DNA of 64,000 nt, from assembly GCF_000158955.1 (NCBI RefSeq), contig NZ_GG657757.1, positions 5,848,692-5,912,691 on the forward strand. Reading direction: 5' to 3'. This stretch comes from Streptomyces viridochromogenes DSM 40736. Lineage in GTDB: Bacteria; Actinomycetota; Actinomycetes; Streptomycetales; Streptomycetaceae. The translations under genes were made by a program, and so were the position numbers. The notes under the pieces are model-generated. The model saw nothing but the letters and a program-made list of their open reading frames with translations, had not been told where the DNA came from and did not search any database. The stretch's first letter is position 1; each line of letters begins with the position of its first letter. Positions 8,560-17,349 of the stretch are shown one piece after another.

Positions 8560-8724
8560 ATGGCGGCGCTCGCCTGGTTGCTGATTCCGCTTGTGGCTGC
8601 GATCGGCGGCGGCCTCTGGGGCAGTTGGGCCAACCGGACCAGAAAGGCCCGTGGCGACGGCCCGGAACTCATCGGGTACGCCCGCTTCCGGGAGGCCATG
8701 GAGAAGCCCCGACCGGGTAGCTGA
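8560..8724 (+). CDS. 54-residue membrane protein
   Basis: This short gene has GGTTGGAGG placed 6 bases before its ATG. It encodes 54 residues: a hydrophobic helix at about 3-20 (WLLIPLVAAIGGGLWG), then a basic stretch (NRTRKARG) and a soluble tail ending PRPGS. The topology suggests a single-pass protein with a cytoplasmic tail. It is followed directly by a 12-bp hairpin terminator, which supports it as a real unit. The function is unknown. Confidence 0.75.
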   Translation: MAALAWLLIPLVAAIGGGLWGSWANRTRKARGDGPELIGYARFREAMEKPRPGS

Positions 8725-8761
8725 ATGCCGGAAAAGCAGCAGGTCACAGTGGTTTGAGAGC

Positions 8762-8790
8762 TCAGGGCCGCCCCGGACGGGCGGCCCTGA
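8762..8790 (+). terminator. Hairpin terminator after the 54-residue gene
   Basis: A perfect 12-bp stem (8762-8773 with 8779-8790) with a 5-base loop lies 38 bases after the stop. Confidence 0.7.
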
Positions 8791-8826
8791 CGGTGCGCTG
8801 ACAGGACCGTCCCGTACTGTCGAGTC

Positions 8827-9918
8827 ATGCCACGCCGCACCGCGACGATGCTCGCCTCCACCCTGATGCTGATCGCGCTTCTGTGCGCGGGAGTGTTCAT
8901 CCCCGTGCCGTATTCGGAGATGTCCCCGGGGCCCACGGTGAACACGCTCGGCGATCACGACGGCGAGCCGGTGCTGCAGATCGCGGGGCACAAGACCTAC
9001 GCGACCAGTGGCCATCTGAACATGACCACGGTCCGTGTCACGAGCGCCGACTACCGGATGAACCTCGTCGAGGCCGTCTACGGCTGGCTCGCGCACGACA
9101 ACAAGGTCGTGCCGCACGACACGCTCTACCCGGACGGCAAGACCGAGGAGCAGTCCACCCAGGAGAACGCCGAGGAGTTCAGCCAGTCCCAGGAGAGCGC
9201 CAAGGTGGCCGCGCTGAAGAAACTCGACGTCCCGGTGAAGTCGTGGGTGATCGTCTCGACGGTCGTCAAGGACTCCCCGGCCGAGGGCAAGCTGCACGCC
9301 GGGGACGTGATCAAGGCCGTCGACGGTACGGCGGTGAAGCAGCCGGCCGACGTGGCCGAGCTCGTCACGAAGCGCAAGCCGGGCCAGGACGTCCGCTTCA
9401 CGATCGTGCCCGCCAAGGAGCAGGCCGCCGCGGAGAAGGAGAAGCGGACACCGACCAGGACGCAGGGGATCACCATCACCACCACGACGTCGGACGACAC
9501 CGGCGAGAAGCGCGCGATCGTGGGGATCTCCGCGGGTACCGACCACACGTTCCCGTTCACCGTCGACATCAAGCTGGCCGACGTCGGCGGGCCGAGCGCC
9601 GGTCTGATGTTCGCGCTCGGCATCTACGACAAGCTCACGCCGGGCAGTCTGACCGGGGGCAAGTTCGTGGCCGGCACGGGGACGATCGACGACCGGGGCA
9701 AGGTCGGGCCGATCGGCGGCATCGAGATGAAGACCGTGGGCGCGCGGGCGAAGGGCGCGCGGTACTTCCTGACGCCCGCCGACAACTGCGCCGCCGCGGC
9801 CAAGGACACCCCCGAGGGCCTCACCCTGATCAAGGTGGACACCATCGGGGACGCCCTGGGCGCCCTCAAGGATCTGCGCAGCGGCGACACCGCCGCTCTG
9901 CCGAAGTGCGGCGGCTAG
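8827..9918 (+). CDS. PDZ domain Lon-like serine protease (YlbL type)
   Basis: The 363-residue protein starts with one membrane anchor at about residues 8-27. A PDZ-like region follows at about 140-200 and a Lon (S16) protease domain at about 235-350. The Ser-Lys dyad is visible as S257 in GGPSAGLMF and K302 in GIEMKTVGA. Family members are ATP-independent, membrane-tethered proteases facing outside the cytoplasm. Their substrates in Streptomyces are unknown. It ends just before a tandem repeat and converges on the PPA1309-type gene. Confidence 0.88.
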   Translation: MPRRTATMLASTLMLIALLCAGVFIPVPYSEMSPGPTVNTLGDHDGEPVLQIAGHKTYATSGHLNMTTVRVTSADYRMNLVEAVYGWLAHDNKVVPHDTLYPDGKTEEQSTQENAEEFSQSQESAKVAALKKLDVPVKSWVIVSTVVKDSPAEGKLHAGDVIKAVDGTAVKQPADVAELVTKRKPGQDVRFTIVPAKEQAAAEKEKRTPTRTQGITITTTTSDDTGEKRAIVGISAGTDHTFPFTVDIKLADVGGPSAGLMFALGIYDKLTPGSLTGGKFVAGTGTIDDRGKVGPIGGIEMKTVGARAKGARYFLTPADNCAAAAKDTPEGLTLIKVDTIGDALGALKDLRSGDTAALPKCGG

Positions 9919-10030
9919 TGCGGCCGGCCCCGAGCCGGCGGTAGGCAATGCGGCCGACCGGAACCGGCGGCAGGTAGCGCGGTCGACCGGAACCGGCGGC
10001 AGGTAGTGCGGCCGGCCGGAGCCCGGTCCG
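9919..10030. repeat. Tandem repeat, ~29-bp unit, about 3.5 copies
   Basis: Between two convergent genes a 29-30-base unit (TGCGGCCGACCGGAACCGG then CGGCAGGTAG) is repeated head to tail. Units start near 9919, 9949, 9978 and 10007; copies 2 and 3 are nearly identical and copies 1 and 4 are diverged. Each unit contains a CCGG-rich inverted element, so the transcript could form repeated hairpins. Confidence 0.8.
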
Positions 10031-10048
10031 GGCCGCACGGTCGCCCGG

Positions 10049-10591
10049 CTACTCCTCGAACGTCGCCGCCAGGGCCTGCGCCAGCCCCGGCACCAGGTCG
10101 GAGCCGGTGAGGACCTCCGTGGGGGAGTCCTTCTCGCGCAGCCGCAGAGCCGACTCGCGGGTGCCGTCGCGCTGGACCGCGACCGTCATCCGGACCTCCT
10201 GGCGCTCCGGGTGCTCCGCCACCCACTTCGACAGCGCGGCGTCGTCGAGGTTCTGGGGCACCTGGGCCTCCGCGGACGGCGGCAGCATCAGGCGTTCCAC
10301 GGCGAGGGCGCAGCCGACCACCGCGTCGGGCCAGGCGATGGTGGCGAGGAACTCGTCGAGCGGCTTGCCCGTTGGAACCTCGTCCTGCTCGATCGGGGTG
10401 AGGCCGGAGTTCTCCGGCTCCTCGTCCAGACCGAGCCGGTCCGCGAGCGAGGGCTGTTCGGCCCGGAGCCGTGCGGTGTCGACGAGGGCGAAAAGGCGGG
10501 CGGGCTGGTCCCAGCCGAGGCCGGAGACGTACTCGTCGATCTCGAGGACGGCCCGGGTGAGCGGGTTCGCAGCCATGGGAGTGTTGGACAT
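10049..10591 (-). CDS. PPA1309 family protein
   Basis: The 180-residue protein matches a conserved actinobacterial family known only as PPA1309. It is acidic, lacks a signal peptide or membrane helix and ends in LAQALAATFEE. The start at 10591 (MSNTPMAANPL) is chosen because GAGGCAGGA lies upstream and the residues beyond this point look non-coding in the longer frame. It is divergent from the UPF0182 gene across about 150 bases. The function is unknown. Confidence 0.8.
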   Translation of the reverse strand: MSNTPMAANPLTRAVLEIDEYVSGLGWDQPARLFALVDTARLRAEQPSLADRLGLDEEPENSGLTPIEQDEVPTGKPLDEFLATIAWPDAVVGCALAVERLMLPPSAEAQVPQNLDDAALSKWVAEHPERQEVRMTVAVQRDGTRESALRLREKDSPTEVLTGSDLVPGLAQALAATFEE

Positions 10592-10742
10592 GGTCACAAT
10601 CCTGCCTCGTTCCTGACCGGAATCGGGAACCGAGTAAAGGGTGAGTAAGTTGCATAGGTGGGGGCCCACGATCACGGGGGCCGCGCAGGGTCCGTGAAGA
10701 CGCGGGCCTGACGAATCAACAGCGACATTCGAGGTGCGCACC

Positions 10743-13691
10743 TTGGCTTTCCAGATGCCGGACCGCGGCGGAGGCCCGACGGGGCCGCGGATCAGAGTGG
10801 GCCGCCCGTCCCGGCGAGTCCGGACCCTGCTCATGACGCTGGGCGTCCTGGCCGTCCTCGGCATGGCGTTCACCATGTTCGCGGGCTTTTGGACGGACTG
10901 GCTCTGGTACCGGTCGGTGAACTACTCGTCGGTCTTCACCACCACCCTGTGGACCAAGATCGGGCTCTTCTTCGTCTTCGGTCTGCTCATGGCCCTCGCG
11001 GTCGGCTTCAACATCTGGCTGGCGCACCGGCTCCGGCCGCCGCTCAGCGCCATGTCGATGGAGCAGCAGAACCTCGACCGCTACCGGATGGGCATCGCGC
11101 CCTACAAGAAGTGGCTGCTGCTCGGGATCACCGCCCTGGTCGGGCTGATCGCCGGCGCCTCCGCGTCGGGCCAGTGGCGGACCTGGCTGATGTGGGTCAA
11201 CGGCGTGCCCTTCGGGCAGAAGGACCCCCAGTTCAAACTGGACGTCGCCTTCTACGCCTTCGACCTGCCCTGGTACCGGTTCCTGCTCGGCTTCGGCTTC
11301 GCCGCCGCGATCCTGTCCGTGATCGCCGCCGCGCTCACGCACTACCTCTACGGCGGGCTGCGCGTCACCAGCCCGGGCGCCCGCGCCACGGCGGCCGCCA
11401 CCGGGCACCTGTCGGTGCTCATCGGTGTCTTCGTGGCCCTCAAGGCGGTCGCGTACTGGCTCGACCGGTACGGACTCGCGGTCAAGTCCAGCGACTTCCG
11501 CGCGACCGACAACTGGACGGGCCTGAGGTACGTCGACGCCAACGCCTACCTGCCGGCCAAGACGATCCTGTTCTGCATCGCCGTCATCTGCGCGCTGCTG
11601 TTCTTCGCCACCCTCTGGCGGCGCACCTGGCAGCTGCCCGTGATCGGCTTCGGCCTGATGGTGCTCTCCGCGATCCTCATCGGCGGCCTGTACCCGGCGA
11701 TCGTGCAGAAGTTCCAGGTCCAGCCGAACGAGCAGGCCAAGGAAGCGCCGTACGTCGAGAAGAACCTCGAGGCGACGCGCAAGGCGTACGGCATCGACGG
11801 CACCAAGGTCACCGACTACTCGGGCACCAGCAAGACCGAGGACAAGACCAAGCTGCGCGACGACGTCGACTCCACGGCGAGCGTCCGGATCATGGACCCG
11901 AACATCGCCTCGCCGACGTTCCAGCAGCTCCAGCAGATCAGGAACTACTACGCGTTCCCGACCAATCTGGACGTCGACCGCTACGCCAAGGACGGGAAGG
12001 ACCAGGACACGGTCATCGGCCTGCGTGAGCTGAACCTCGCGGGCATCCCGAAGAAGAACTGGATCAACAACCACTTCCGTTACACCCACGGCTTCGGAGC
12101 GGTCGCCGCCGAGGGCACCAGCGCCGACGCCCAGGGCCGGCCGGTCTTCACGGAGTCCGACCTGCCGTCCAAGGGTGACCTCGGCACGTACGAGCAGCGC
12201 GTCTACTACGGCGAGAAGACCACCACGTACTCGATCGTCGGCGGTCCCCAGAAGGAGATCGACTACTCCGACGACAACGGCGAGAAGACCACCAGCTACA
12301 AGGGCGACAGCGGGGTCGACCTCTCCAACCCGGTCAACCGGGCCGCGTACGCGGTGGCGTTCGGCGAGCCCCAGATCCTCTACTCCGGTGCCATCGGCGA
12401 CGGTTCGCGGATCCTGTACAACCGCACGCCCAAGGAGCGCGTCGAGTCGGTCGCCCCGTGGCTGACCATCGACGGCGACGCCTACCCGGCGGTGGTGGAC
12501 GGCCGGATCCAGTGGATCGTCGACGCGTACACCACGACGAACGGATACCCGTACTCCTCGCGTACGACCCTCGGCGACACCACGGCCGACTCGCTGACCG
12601 CCACCAACGACAACCGCGCGGTGGTGGCCCAGCAGAACCAGGTCAACTACATCCGCAACTCGGTGAAGGCGACCGTCGACGCGTACACCGGCAAGGTCAA
12701 GCTCTACCAGTGGGACACCAAGGACCCGGTCCTGAAGACCTGGATGAAGGCATTCCCGGACACGGTGGAGCCCAAGAGCGACATCTCCAAGGGCCTGATG
12801 GACCATCTGCGCTACCCGCAGGACCTGTTCAAGGTCCAGCGGGAGCTGCTCACCCGCTACCACGTGAAGGACGCGACGACGTTCCTCAGCGGCAGCGAGG
12901 TGTGGCAGGTGCCGGACGACCCGACGAACCGTTCGGGCAGTGCGGTGCCGCCGTACTACCTGAGCATGAAGATGCCCGACCAGCAGGCGCAGGCGTTCTC
13001 GCTGACGACGACCTTCACGCCCAACGGCCGGGACAACCTCAGTGCCTTCATGGCGGTCGACGCGGAAGCCGGCACCAGTGACTACGGCAAGATCAGAATC
13101 CTGAAACTGCCGACCAACACCACGGTGAACGGACCCAAGCAGGTCCAGAGCCAGTTCAACTCCCAAGAGGACATCGCCGAGTCCATCAGGCTCCTGAGAG
13201 GCGGCGACTCCGAGGTGGAGTACGGCAATCTGCTGACGGTCCCCCTCGACGGAGGACTGCTCTACGTGGAGCCGGTCTACGTACGCGGTGGTGGACTGAA
13301 GTACCCGCTGCTGCGGAAGGTCCTGGTGACCTACGGAGGCCAGACCGCTTTCGAGAACACGCTCGACGAGGCCCTCAACAAGGTCTTCGGAGCGGAGGGC
13401 ACGAGCCCCGAGCCGCCGGCCGACGGGGATACGACACCACCGCCGACGTCCGACAACCCGACGGTCCAACAGGCCCTGGAAGACGCCCAGAAGGCGTTCG
13501 ACGCGGGCCAGGACGCCCTGAAGAAGAACGACTGGGAGGCGTACGGCCGGGCGCAGAAGGACCTGGAGGACGCCCTGCGGCGGGCCGAGGACGCGCAGAC
13601 CTCGGCGAGCCGGCCCGGCGGTGCCGGGGGCGGCGAGAGCAAGCCCAGCGGCAGTCCGAGCGGCAGTCCGAGTCCAAAGCCGAGCAGCTAG
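10743..13691 (+). CDS. UPF0182 family large membrane protein
   Basis: The 982-residue protein has about seven membrane helices in the first 310 residues (for example LLMTLGVLAVLGMAFTMF and FLLGFGFAAAILSVIAAAL). A large extracytoplasmic domain follows, and the C-terminal tail of about 90 residues is rich in Pro, Ser, Gly and charged residues. This architecture and length are typical of actinobacterial UPF0182 proteins, whose function is unknown. A TTG start at 10743 fits best: GAGG lies 8 bases upstream and the protein then begins MAFQMPDRGG. An in-frame GTG at 10734 overlaps that ribosome site. It stands alone and is followed by the first initiator tRNA. Confidence 0.88.
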   Translation: MAFQMPDRGGGPTGPRIRVGRPSRRVRTLLMTLGVLAVLGMAFTMFAGFWTDWLWYRSVNYSSVFTTTLWTKIGLFFVFGLLMALAVGFNIWLAHRLRPPLSAMSMEQQNLDRYRMGIAPYKKWLLLGITALVGLIAGASASGQWRTWLMWVNGVPFGQKDPQFKLDVAFYAFDLPWYRFLLGFGFAAAILSVIAAALTHYLYGGLRVTSPGARATAAATGHLSVLIGVFVALKAVAYWLDRYGLAVKSSDFRATDNWTGLRYVDANAYLPAKTILFCIAVICALLFFATLWRRTWQLPVIGFGLMVLSAILIGGLYPAIVQKFQVQPNEQAKEAPYVEKNLEATRKAYGIDGTKVTDYSGTSKTEDKTKLRDDVDSTASVRIMDPNIASPTFQQLQQIRNYYAFPTNLDVDRYAKDGKDQDTVIGLRELNLAGIPKKNWINNHFRYTHGFGAVAAEGTSADAQGRPVFTESDLPSKGDLGTYEQRVYYGEKTTTYSIVGGPQKEIDYSDDNGEKTTSYKGDSGVDLSNPVNRAAYAVAFGEPQILYSGAIGDGSRILYNRTPKERVESVAPWLTIDGDAYPAVVDGRIQWIVDAYTTTNGYPYSSRTTLGDTTADSLTATNDNRAVVAQQNQVNYIRNSVKATVDAYTGKVKLYQWDTKDPVLKTWMKAFPDTVEPKSDISKGLMDHLRYPQDLFKVQRELLTRYHVKDATTFLSGSEVWQVPDDPTNRSGSAVPPYYLSMKMPDQQAQAFSLTTTFTPNGRDNLSAFMAVDAEAGTSDYGKIRILKLPTNTTVNGPKQVQSQFNSQEDIAESIRLLRGGDSEVEYGNLLTVPLDGGLLYVEPVYVRGGGLKYPLLRKVLVTYGGQTAFENTLDEALNKVFGAEGTSPEPPADGDTTPPPTSDNPTVQQALEDAQKAFDAGQDALKKNDWEAYGRAQKDLEDALRRAEDAQTSASRPGGAGGGESKPSGSPSGSPSPKPSS

Positions 13692-13748
13692 CGCCCTGGC
13701 CTGGTCAAATGCCCGTCCCGCGCCGTGATACGGTTGTGAACACAACGG

Positions 13749-13822
13749 CGCGGGGTGGAGCAGCTCGGTAGCTCGCTGGGCTCATAACCCAGAGGTCGCA
13801 GGTTCAAATCCTGTCCCCGCTA
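13749..13822 (+). tRNA. Initiator tRNA-fMet (CAU), copy 1
   Basis: The 74-base gene folds as a cloverleaf with anticodon CAU in a loop closed by three G-C pairs (GGG/CCC), the hallmark of initiator tRNA. The first base C does not pair with U at position 72, another initiator feature. The CCA end is not encoded. The sequence is identical to the copy at 16097. A 15-bp terminator follows. Confidence 0.96.
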
Positions 13823-13857
13823 CTGAAGTCGCGATGTCCGAGTGACAGTGCGACACC

Positions 13858-13892
13858 GAAGGCCCGGATTCCACACAGGAATCCGGGCCTTC
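13858..13892 (+). terminator. Terminator of tRNA-fMet copy 1
   Basis: A perfect 15-bp stem (13858-13872 with 13878-13892) with a 5-base ACACA loop lies 35 bases after the tRNA. Confidence 0.85.
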
Positions 13893-14056
13893 GTGATGTG
13901 TGAACGCTTGTGCTGCGGCGTGCTGTGGCCGCGCCGCCGGGGGGAGTTGTGCAATCTGTGTTTGACTTGTCTCTCTGTGGGCATGTCGACAAAACGCTGT
14001 AGTGACCTCAATGGCTGCGGTATACCAGGTGTACCCCGGTTGCGGGTGGTGCGACG

Positions 14057-15880
14057 ATGGACGTTATGGGGGACAAGGCAACTCTGTTCGAGACAGGGCG
14101 TTTTGTGCAGCCTTCCAGCCGGGAGGACACCGACACCCCGGACGAGACCGGGGAGATCGCCGACGAGGCGGCCGAAGAGCTGCGTCAGCGGCTCGCCGCG
14201 GAGGCCGGCGACGTCGAGGCGATGAGTGTCCTCGGGGCCATGCTGCTGCGCCGTGGTGATCTCGACGGTGCCGAATCCCATCTGCGTGCCGCCACCGCCG
14301 CCGGCGACCGTGCCGCGGCCAACAACCTCGGAGTCCTCCTCCACCAGCGCGGTTACGCCGACGAGGCCGCCGGCTGGTGGCGGATCGCCGCCGTCGCCGG
14401 ATCCGCGGCGGCCGCGCACGCCCTCGGCCGGCACCACCGCGAGCGCGGCGACGAACCCGCCGCCGAGTACTGGCTGCGCCAGTCCGCCGAACAGGGCCAC
14501 ACCCTGGGCGCGTACGCCCTCGCCGACCTGCTGGAGCACCGCGGCGACGCCGCGGCCGCGCAGTGGCTGCGGGTCGCGGCCGAACGCGGGCACCGGGAGG
14601 CGGCGTACCGGCTGGCGCGGGCGCTGGACCGGAACGCGACACGGGAGGCCGACGGTGACAACGGTGTCCCGGCGCAGGCGGAGGCCGAGCAGTGGTACCG
14701 GCAGGCCGCCGCGCGCGGCCACCGGCGGGCGGCGCTGCACCTCGGGGCGATCCTGGAGAAGCGCGGTGAGCTCAAGGAGGCCGGGCGCTGGTACCTGACG
14801 TCCGCCAAGGACGGCGAGGCGCGGGCCGCCTGCGCCCTCGGATTCCTGCTGCGCGACGCGGGCGACACCGAGAACGCGGCCGTGTGGTGGCTGCGGGCCG
14901 CCCAGGACGGCGACGGCAACGCGGCGAACGCGCTGGGCGCACTGCACGCCGAGCGGGGCGAGACCCAGACCGCCGAGCGGTGGTACCGGGCCGCGATGGA
15001 CGCGGGCGACGTGAACGGCGCGTACAACCTGGGGCTGCTCTGCGCCGAGCAGGGGCGCACCCAGCAGGCCGAGCAGTGGTACCGGCGCGCGGCCTACGCC
15101 GGGCATCGGGAGGCCGCGAACGCGCTGGCGATCCTGCTGCTGCGGGGCGGGGACGAGTCGGGCGCGGAGCCGTGGTTCTCCAAGGCCGCGGAGGCCGGCA
15201 GCGTGGACGCCGCCTTCAACCTGGGCATCCTCCACGCCGGCCGGGGCGAGGAGCAGGCCGCGCTGCGCTGGTACGAGCAGGCCGCCGCGGCCGGGCACAC
15301 CGAGGCGGCGCTCCAGGTCGGCATGGCACGGCTGCGGGACGGCGACGAGCAGGAGGCCGAGCGGCACCTGCGATGTGCGGCCGGAGGCGGGAGCGCGGAG
15401 GCCGCGTACCGGTTGGCCACCGTGCTCGACGCGCGGCGGCCCCCGGAGCCGGCGCACGAGCTCGGAGAGCCGGTGCACCGGCGCAGCGAATGCGAGGAGT
15501 GGTACGAGCGGGCGGCCTCGCAGGGCCACCGGCGGGCGCAGGTGCGGGTGGGCATGCTCGCGGCGGCCCGGGGTGACGTCGTCGAGGCGGCCCGGTGGTA
15601 CCGGGAGGCGGCCGAGGCCGGGTCCCGCAACGGTGCGTTCAATCTCGGGCTGCTGCTGGCCCGGGAGGGGAGTGAGCCCGAGGCCGCCGTGTGGTGGACG
15701 CGGGCGGCCGATGCGGGGCATGGGCGGGCGGCGCTGCGGCTGGCCCTGGTCTACGCGCGTCGGGGGGAGCTGGCGGAGGGGCAGCGGTGGGCTGATCGGG
15801 CCGTGTCGCTGGGGCCGGTGTCGGTGACGGAGCGGGCGGAGCGGTTGCGGGATGCGTTGCGACAGGAGCTGTCTGCTTGA
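14057..15880 (+). CDS. Sel1/TPR-repeat protein
   Basis: The 607-residue protein is almost entirely a chain of about 36-residue Sel1-like/TPR repeats with the pattern A-x3-LG-x-L-x7-G-x3-A-x2-W-x2-A-A-x-G. About fourteen repeats can be followed from residue 50 to 590. It should form a superhelical scaffold for protein binding. There is no signal peptide, so it is probably cytoplasmic. The start is either ATG 14057 or ATG 14066 (MGDKATLFETG); neither has a strong ribosome site. It lies between the two identical tRNA-fMet genes. Partners are unknown. Confidence 0.85.
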   Translation: MDVMGDKATLFETGRFVQPSSREDTDTPDETGEIADEAAEELRQRLAAEAGDVEAMSVLGAMLLRRGDLDGAESHLRAATAAGDRAAANNLGVLLHQRGYADEAAGWWRIAAVAGSAAAAHALGRHHRERGDEPAAEYWLRQSAEQGHTLGAYALADLLEHRGDAAAAQWLRVAAERGHREAAYRLARALDRNATREADGDNGVPAQAEAEQWYRQAAARGHRRAALHLGAILEKRGELKEAGRWYLTSAKDGEARAACALGFLLRDAGDTENAAVWWLRAAQDGDGNAANALGALHAERGETQTAERWYRAAMDAGDVNGAYNLGLLCAEQGRTQQAEQWYRRAAYAGHREAANALAILLLRGGDESGAEPWFSKAAEAGSVDAAFNLGILHAGRGEEQAALRWYEQAAAAGHTEAALQVGMARLRDGDEQEAERHLRCAAGGGSAEAAYRLATVLDARRPPEPAHELGEPVHRRSECEEWYERAASQGHRRAQVRVGMLAAARGDVVEAARWYREAAEAGSRNGAFNLGLLLAREGSEPEAAVWWTRAADAGHGRAALRLALVYARRGELAEGQRWADRAVSLGPVSVTERAERLRDALRQELSA

Positions 15881-15987
15881 CGCCGGGGTCGTGAGCGGGT
15901 GCTCGGCGTCGGTGCTGGGGGTGGGTGCGCAGCCCGGCGTGGCGGGGTGCCGCTGCGCCCACCCGTGCCGCCCCAAGCGGCACGACT

Positions 15988-16043
15988 GCCTGCGGCTAGG
16001 TCGGCCGTGCGCCTGCGGCTAGGTCGGCCGTGCGCCTGCGGCT
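15988..16043. repeat. 23-bp tandem repeat within dispersed intergenic sequence
   Basis: The unit GCCTGCGGCTAGGTCGGCC-GTGC occurs at 15988-16010 and 16011-16033, with a partial third copy to 16043. The preceding bases 15915-15987 (GCGCAGCCCGGCGT, CCCCAAGCGGCACGACTGC) resemble the element at 22640-22800, so both gaps hold members of one repeat family. Confidence 0.7.
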
Positions 16044-16054
16044 CACTAACCGAT

Positions 16055-16084
16055 TTGCATCTGCCCTCTCCGCTCACGTAACGT
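16055..16084 (+). promoter_or_regulatory. Putative promoter of tRNA-fMet copy 2
   Basis: TTGCAT at 16055-16060 and TAACGT at 16079-16084 are 18 bases apart and end 12 bases before the tRNA, as expected for a housekeeping sigma promoter. The first tRNA copy has no equally good match upstream. Confidence 0.45.
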
Positions 16085-16096
16085 TGCATTCACCGA

Positions 16097-16170
16097 CGCG
16101 GGGTGGAGCAGCTCGGTAGCTCGCTGGGCTCATAACCCAGAGGTCGCAGGTTCAAATCCTGTCCCCGCTA
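16097..16170 (+). tRNA. Initiator tRNA-fMet (CAU), copy 2
   Basis: This 74-base gene is identical to the copy at 13749, with CAU anticodon, the GGG/CCC anticodon stem, the C1-U72 mismatch and no encoded CCA. The upstream and downstream sequences of the two copies differ, so only the mature gene is duplicated or kept identical. Confidence 0.96.
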
Positions 16171-16177
16171 CTGAAGG

Positions 16178-16213
16178 CCGAGGGCCGGAATCCGAAAGGG
16201 TTCCGGCCCTCGG
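16178..16213 (+). terminator. Terminator of tRNA-fMet copy 2
   Basis: A 16-bp stem (16178-16193 with 16198-16213, one T-G pair) is capped by a GAAA tetraloop just after the tRNA. It also lies 6 bases from the stop of the convergent ABC gene, so it may serve both strands. Confidence 0.88.
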
Positions 16214-16218
16214 TGTGT

Positions 16219-17349
16219 TCAGCGGCGGTGGCCCACCGCCTCCTCGTAGAGGGAGCGGGTCACCGTCCGCGACTCCGGGAGCGAATCACCCTCCGCCACT
16301 CCCTGGGCCCGGTACGCCGCCTGGAGGCGGTCCGTCGTGCCCCTGCGGATCTCCCAGTCCATGCGGAGCGACGGGGTGGAGCGGAGGATCGCCGCGTCGG
16401 TCTTCAGAAGGTTCGCCAAGTATGTGACGTAACTCTCCTTCTGTTTGTAGTCGGTGGCGAAGTACGTGTTCACCGTGCGGATGTACGCCCGCAGCAGGGC
16501 CACCCCCGCGTCCACGTCGTCGTTCAGCAGGCTCGGGCCGTACAGCATGCCGCCCAGGGGCTCGCCGGCCGGCTGGCCGCCCAGGAAGGCGTAGCCGGGT
16601 TCGCCGTCGACACGTCGCCACACCGGGTCCAGCAGCCACGCCGAGTCGACGCCTCCGTTCTGCAGGGCCGTGAGGACGTCGGCCGAGCCGAGTTGCTGGT
16701 AGCGGATCCGGTCGAGGCCGCCGCCGTGCTGCTCCAGGGCCTGTTCCATGGGGTAGGCGATCACCGAGCCCTTGCCGATCATCGTGCCGAGTCTGCGGTC
16801 GGCCATGCGCACGGAGGTCGCCGTCTCCCCGTCCTTCAGCCGGACCCACAGGCCGCTCCTGGACTTCGGGCCGGGGGAGAAGTTGCCCGCGACCCAGCGG
16901 ATGGTGAAACCGCCCCGGATGCCGTTCATCACGGCCGCCTCCGGGGCCGCCCAGAGGGCGTCGACCTCGCCCTTGGCCAGCAGCGGAAGTGCCTCGGGTG
17001 TCGGCAGTACCTTCAGGGTGACGTCCAGGCCCTCCTTCTCGAACTCGCCCTTGTCCAGGGCGACCCGCAGTGGTGCCACGTACTCCGCGCCGAGGGTGCC
17101 TGTCGCGATGGTCAGCTTCCGGGTCTCGGGGAGGGGTCGCGCGGGCGGGGAGCCCGGGCGGCAGCGGGCCGGTGAGCGGTCGGGGGCGAGGTCGGCGGGG
17201 TCCGTCCAGGAGCCGGTGCCGCAGCCGTCGACCGGGCGGACCGTGCGCGTCCGCTCGTCCGCCTCCGGTGCCGAGGTCCCGGAGGACGGGGACGAGCAGG
17301 CCGCCGTCACCAGCAGGGCGCCCAGGAGCAGGGCGAGATGTCGCCTCAT
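16219..17349 (-). CDS. ABC transporter substrate-binding lipoprotein (sulfonate/nitrate type)
   Basis: The 376-residue protein starts with a lipoprotein signal ending VTAAC, with C18 as the lipidated residue. A Ser/Thr/Gly-rich spacer follows. The binding domain resembles SsuA/TauA/NMT1 proteins (TIATGTLGAEYVAPLRVALDKGEFEKEGL is split across residues ~85-115). The ATG overlaps the permease stop as ATGA. As the last gene of the ATPase-permease-binding protein operon it should deliver the ligand at the cell surface. The ligand is not clear: aliphatic sulfonates, nitrate, taurine or a thiamine precursor are all possible for this family. Confidence 0.85.
   Translation of the reverse strand: MRRHLALLLGALLVTAACSSPSSGTSAPEADERTRTVRPVDGCGTGSWTDPADLAPDRSPARCRPGSPPARPLPETRKLTIATGTLGAEYVAPLRVALDKGEFEKEGLDVTLKVLPTPEALPLLAKGEVDALWAAPEAAVMNGIRGGFTIRWVAGNFSPGPKSRSGLWVRLKDGETATSVRMADRRLGTMIGKGSVIAYPMEQALEQHGGGLDRIRYQQLGSADVLTALQNGGVDSAWLLDPVWRRVDGEPGYAFLGGQPAGEPLGGMLYGPSLLNDDVDAGVALLRAYIRTVNTYFATDYKQKESYVTYLANLLKTDAAILRSTPSLRMDWEIRRGTTDRLQAAYRAQGVAEGDSLPESRTVTRSLYEEAVGHRR

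Noticed and set aside
10716..13745. Uninterrupted 1009-codon frame opposite the UPF0182 gene
   Set aside because: Its composition (Arg, Gly, Val, Asp, no domains) is that of a GC-rich shadow frame, and the plus strand encodes a clear membrane protein.
13820..15976. 718-codon frame opposite the Sel1 gene
   Set aside because: It runs across a tRNA terminator and mirrors the repeat periodicity of the real gene; no domain is visible.
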